Made by a program: the position numbers and the translations under genes
Shown here: one piece after another, positions 32,670 through 35,165 of the stretch
Position numbering within the stretch: position 1 is the stretch's first letter
Layout: each line of letters begins with the position of its first letter
Assembly (NCBI GenBank): GCA_017436815.1
Contig: JAFSCI010000057.1
Location: forward strand, 1-35,165
Reading direction: 5' to 3'
From: Clostridia bacterium
GTDB taxonomy: Bacteria > Bacillota > Clostridia > Oscillospirales > Acutalibacteraceae
DNA: 35,165 nucleotides
The notes under the pieces: model-generated
The model's database searches: none
The model's input: the letters and a program-made list of their open reading frames with translations, nothing else
What the model was told of the DNA's origin: nothing

Positions 32670-33358
32670 CTGCTAAAGAACTTTTCCTGTTTTTCAAGAA
32701 AGCGTTGTCGTTCGGCATCGCTTAAATTATTAAACTTGGTAAGAACTTTTGATATTTTTTTGTTTTTGGTCAGTCGTTTAACCCGACTTACTTGTATTGG
32801 ATATGTAAATAGTGTTGCAAACAATCCGTTTCCAAAAACTTCGGCAAAACCAAATGTTTTTGCGAAATTAAGCACGTCTTTTCGATTAGTTTCGTAAGCG
32901 TCGGTCAATTTATAATATTCGTTAAAATTGGCTACTTCAAAAAACATATAACACATCGGCACCAATTCTAATATATCAAATCGGTCAAATGTTCCAAAAG
33001 CATAACTTTGTAATGTAATATCTAAACGGTCACCATCTTGCAATCCCTCAATATGATAATTACAACCAACACGAAGAATCATCTTATCCAGAGAATTCAT
33101 CAAAAAGCCGGTAGCTTTTTTGGCAAGTTTATCTTTCCAATCGTTTGCCGTACTTTCGTCTAAGGCGGATTTCACATCTGACGTTATTGGAATAAGAGAT
33201 ATAGAAAACTCGTTATCAAAAACTTCTGCTATAATTGAAGGTGAGGTCATCCCTTCCTCGTACAAAGCCGAAATATAGTAATGCCGTTCACCGCGTGAAT
33301 CGGATATTTTTATTTTGCAGTCATAAATACTTTCTTTTAGTACAAGGGAAATTTTCAC
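32666..33358 (-). CDS. Hypothetical protein
   Basis: A 230-residue protein I do not recognise. No signal peptide; one weakly hydrophobic stretch (ILELVPMCYMFFEVANF) is unlikely to be a membrane segment. The C-terminus is basic and helical (KRLTKNKKISKVLTKFNN). The first half looks beta-rich. AAGGCGGTGA lies ahead of the ATG, and an extended -10 (TGATATAAT on the minus strand) further upstream. Convergent with the TIR-TPR gene, sharing its terminator; no operon partner. Confidence 0.75.
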   Translation of the reverse strand: MKISLVLKESIYDCKIKISDSRGERHYYISALYEEGMTSPSIIAEVFDNEFSISLIPITSDVKSALDESTANDWKDKLAKKATGFLMNSLDKMILRVGCNYHIEGLQDGDRLDITLQSYAFGTFDRFDILELVPMCYMFFEVANFNEYYKLTDAYETNRKDVLNFAKTFGFAEVFGNGLFATLFTYPIQVSRVKRLTKNKKISKVLTKFNNLSDAERQRFLEKQEKFFSR

Positions 33359-33490
33359 AAAATCACCGCCTTTATTTTATTATATCACAACCAACTAAAA
33401 AAGTAAATTCACACGGTATAAATTACCACAATTACAGATAATAAGAACCATACGGCGTCCTAACCCAAAATTTTGACATATAAATACAAC

Positions 33491-33518
33491 AGCGAGGTGA
33501 AATTCACCTCGCTTTTTA
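33491..33518. terminator. Repeat-type palindromic terminator, copy 5
   Basis: AGCGAGGTGAA (33491-33501) pairs with 33503-33513, followed by T4. It stands between two minus-strand genes, 40 bases past the AraC gene stop. Confidence 0.75.
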
Positions 33519-33557
33519 GCTCTTGTAAACATTCTGGAATAACTGTCCCCATGTGCC

Positions 33558-34376
33558 TTAGAGCCGGCCATTCCTTGTTTTTAAACTTCTTACATATTCT
33601 CCGGGGGTAAAACCGAAATATTCCGTAAACTTTCGTATAAAATAACTTGCATCGGCATAACCGCACATAAAAGCGGTTTCTCTTACGCCGAATCCTTGTT
33701 TCAAAATATTTTGAGCGTTGTTGATTCGTATTAATGATATATATTCATTAATCGTCATACCGTTTTGTTTTTTAAAATCACACACTAATTTGGCTCGGCT
33801 AATATAATATCGTTGTGCTAATTCTTCCAATGTTATATTTTCCTGATAATTTTCTGCAAGATACTGCATTACATGGTGAATATATGCTGTCCTTGAGCGC
33901 GGTGACGGCTCACACTGTATTAGTTGCCAACAGGACAATTCGTACAGCATCCATGTTGCCAAAAGCTCCATGGCCGCTGCGCTGTTGTGATAATTGAGTC
34001 TATCAAAATATGAAAGCAAAATTTGTTTTTTTGTATCGTCAAGGGTAATGACAGTGAGGGGGTTGTTTTTGACGAAATTCGACATTTTACAGAGAAAATC
34101 AGATTTCAAAATATTATCATCAAAGATCAATTTATATCTGTCATATATTTTATCGTCTAAAGAAGCACCGCTATGAATACTGTAACTGGCAAATATTAAC
34201 ACCGCCGGTCCTTTAACGGTCACTATTTCGTTATTGCATTTTGCGGTCATATTGCCATCCACCAAAAAAAACAATTCGTTTTTATTGTGCATATGACCGT
34301 TGTTCATTGGCGTAACATAAGATACTGTGCGAGCAACACCGCAGGACACGGGATCGAAAATAGACGTTTGTTTCAT
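33558..34376 (-). CDS. AraC-family regulator with cupin sensor
   Basis: A 272-residue regulator. The N-terminal cupin (about 15-100) has HMHNKNELFFLVDG, typical of sugar-binding AraC proteins; the C-terminal double helix-turn-helix (about 170-270) has ITLEELAQRYYISRAKLV and GYADASYFIRKFTEYFGFTP. GGGGTGAT ribosome site. It is divergent from the uroporphyrinogen-decarboxylase-like gene and a palindrome lies between them, so that gene is its probable target. Confidence 0.93.
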   Translation of the reverse strand: MKQTSIFDPVSCGVARTVSYVTPMNNGHMHNKNELFFLVDGNMTAKCNNEIVTVKGPAVLIFASYSIHSGASLDDKIYDRYKLIFDDNILKSDFLCKMSNFVKNNPLTVITLDDTKKQILLSYFDRLNYHNSAAAMELLATWMLYELSCWQLIQCEPSPRSRTAYIHHVMQYLAENYQENITLEELAQRYYISRAKLVCDFKKQNGMTINEYISLIRINNAQNILKQGFGVRETAFMCGYADASYFIRKFTEYFGFTPGEYVRSLKTRNGRL

Positions 34377-34397
34377 AAAATCACCCCATTTGCGATT

Positions 34398-34465
34398 ATT
34401 TTAGCAAATAGTCATATTTTTGTCAATGGAATGAAGTCCATTATCATATTACACTATGATATAAT
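34398..34465. promoter_or_regulatory. Divergent promoters with palindromic operator between AraC and UroD-like genes
   Basis: Minus strand: TTGACA (34421-34426) and TAAAAT (34398-34403), spacer 17. Plus strand: TGATATAAT extended -10 (TATAAT at 34460). The inverted repeat AATGGA-N6-TCCATT (34425-34442) overlaps the minus -35 and the place expected for the plus -35. Confidence 0.68.
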
Positions 34466-34495
34466 CAAACAAATCGAAAAAAGGAAGTGCTATCC

Positions 34496-35165
34496 ATGAA
34501 ACTCAATCTTGATATAGAGCAATTTTGGAAAGATGAGGAAACTGCTCACGATGAAAACTGTTTTTCAAAACATGCAGCACAAGTGGCTTTGGGTATTCGT
34601 ATGAGCGATGAGTGCGTTTTTGCTGAATTGGGTGAGGAAGGTCAGCCTTGGGGTTACACATCACCCGAAAGACGTTATGACTTGAATTGTCGATATAACG
34701 AAAAAGCAATACAAATTGTCGGACGACCTTTGCTTTCAGAAAACAAACCCTTGCTAAATGAGAAACACCCTACCGTTACGATTCCGAAGTTCAAAAATAT
34801 CGGCGAGGTGTTTGGCGGTCAATATATTTTTGATGGCAATACCACTTGGTTGAAAAGCAAGATGCAAACCGCAGAGGATTTAATTAAGCAGTTAGATGCA
34901 GTAGAGAGGATGACTAAAGATGAAGAAGCGTTCCGTTCTTTTGTTCTTCCAACTGATTGGGACGAACGTTGCAAGGCTGTATTTGAAAAATATGGAAAAC
35001 GCCCTGCCCCTTTTACGGGTGTTCGCGGACCGGTAACCCTTGCGACTTCCGTTTTTGGAGTGGAAAACCTGACCTACCTTTATTATGACGACCCAGCGTT
35101 ATTTACTCGTTTTGCCGATGTCATTGGTGATGTGGTGGTAGCATATATTGATCTTTTTTTGAAGG
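34496..35165 (+). CDS. Uroporphyrinogen decarboxylase-like / corrinoid methyltransferase-family protein, 5' part
   Basis: An open frame from ATG 34496 to the window end (223 codons, no stop), with AAGGAAG seven bases ahead. It begins MKLNLDIEQFWKDE. The segment GVRGPVTLATSVFGVENL, followed by YYDDPALFTRFADVIGD, matches the URO-D/MtaA-like barrel family. True HemE is unlikely: the N-terminus lacks the HemE opening, and such proteins under AraC control usually belong to methyl-transfer or carbohydrate-linked sets of unknown reaction. The C-terminal half is outside the window, so family members cannot be separated. Confidence 0.82.
   Translation, partial: MKLNLDIEQFWKDEETAHDENCFSKHAAQVALGIRMSDECVFAELGEEGQPWGYTSPERRYDLNCRYNEKAIQIVGRPLLSENKPLLNEKHPTVTIPKFKNIGEVFGGQYIFDGNTTWLKSKMQTAEDLIKQLDAVERMTKDEEAFRSFVLPTDWDERCKAVFEKYGKRPAPFTGVRGPVTLATSVFGVENLTYLYYDDPALFTRFADVIGDVVVAYIDLFLK

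Overview
This 35 kb window looks like the chromosome of a low-GC Gram-positive anaerobe. A gut-type Clostridia (Oscillospirales/Ruminococcaceae-like) genome is the best guess. The basis is strong AGGAGG-type ribosome binding sites, TTGACA/TATAAT promoters with 17-base spacers, TTG starts, a two-domain-set MetH without the reactivation domain, lipobox lipoproteins and the gene families present. No phylogenetic test was possible, so this is an inference.

Layout. Positions 1-5.2 kb hold core genes: the 3' end of tuf, then a metF-metH-acyltransferase operon for methyl-folate and methionine synthesis. From 5.2 to 13.8 kb lies a carbohydrate region: an SGNH hydrolase, a glycoside-hydrolase-like protein, an AraC regulator, and a five-gene operon (IlvD/Edd dehydratase, DHDPS-family aldolase, SMP-30 lactonase, SDR dehydrogenase, KDPG-type aldolase). 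That set fits oxidative sugar to lactone to aldonate to 2-keto-3-deoxy-aldonate breakdown; the actual sugar is unknown. From 13.9 to 22.4 kb come a PiT phosphate transporter with its PhoU-like partner, a LysR-controlled TRAP-type permease, an ATP-grasp ligase, a zinc alcohol dehydrogenase and a secreted alkaline phosphatase lipoprotein.

From 22.4 to 28.2 kb is the most system-like part. A VanR/VanS-like two-component pair is followed by a membrane-anchored C39-like protease gene whose promoter carries four 11-base-phased repeats. Convergent to it is a peptide-export cassette: a 61-residue double-glycine peptide with a zinc-finger-like Cys/His pattern, an intercistronic hairpin, and a C39-peptidase ABC exporter with an acidic Cys/His-rich outside loop. 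An XRE regulator is divergent from the peptide gene across a shared operator-like region. From 28.2 to 35.2 kb the content is more accessory: a YgjV-like membrane protein, two lipoproteins, a TIR-TPR protein, an unknown protein, an AraC regulator and the start of a uroporphyrinogen-decarboxylase-like gene that runs off the window.

Non-coding structure is unusually rich. There are two strings of hairpins (about 8626-8835 and a 159-base tandem duplication at 29487-29816), whose substitutions between copies keep base pairing. There are also five near-identical palindromes (two arm types) acting as shared terminators in the last 13 kb. Most genes are compactly arranged in operons, and convergent pairs share bidirectional terminators.
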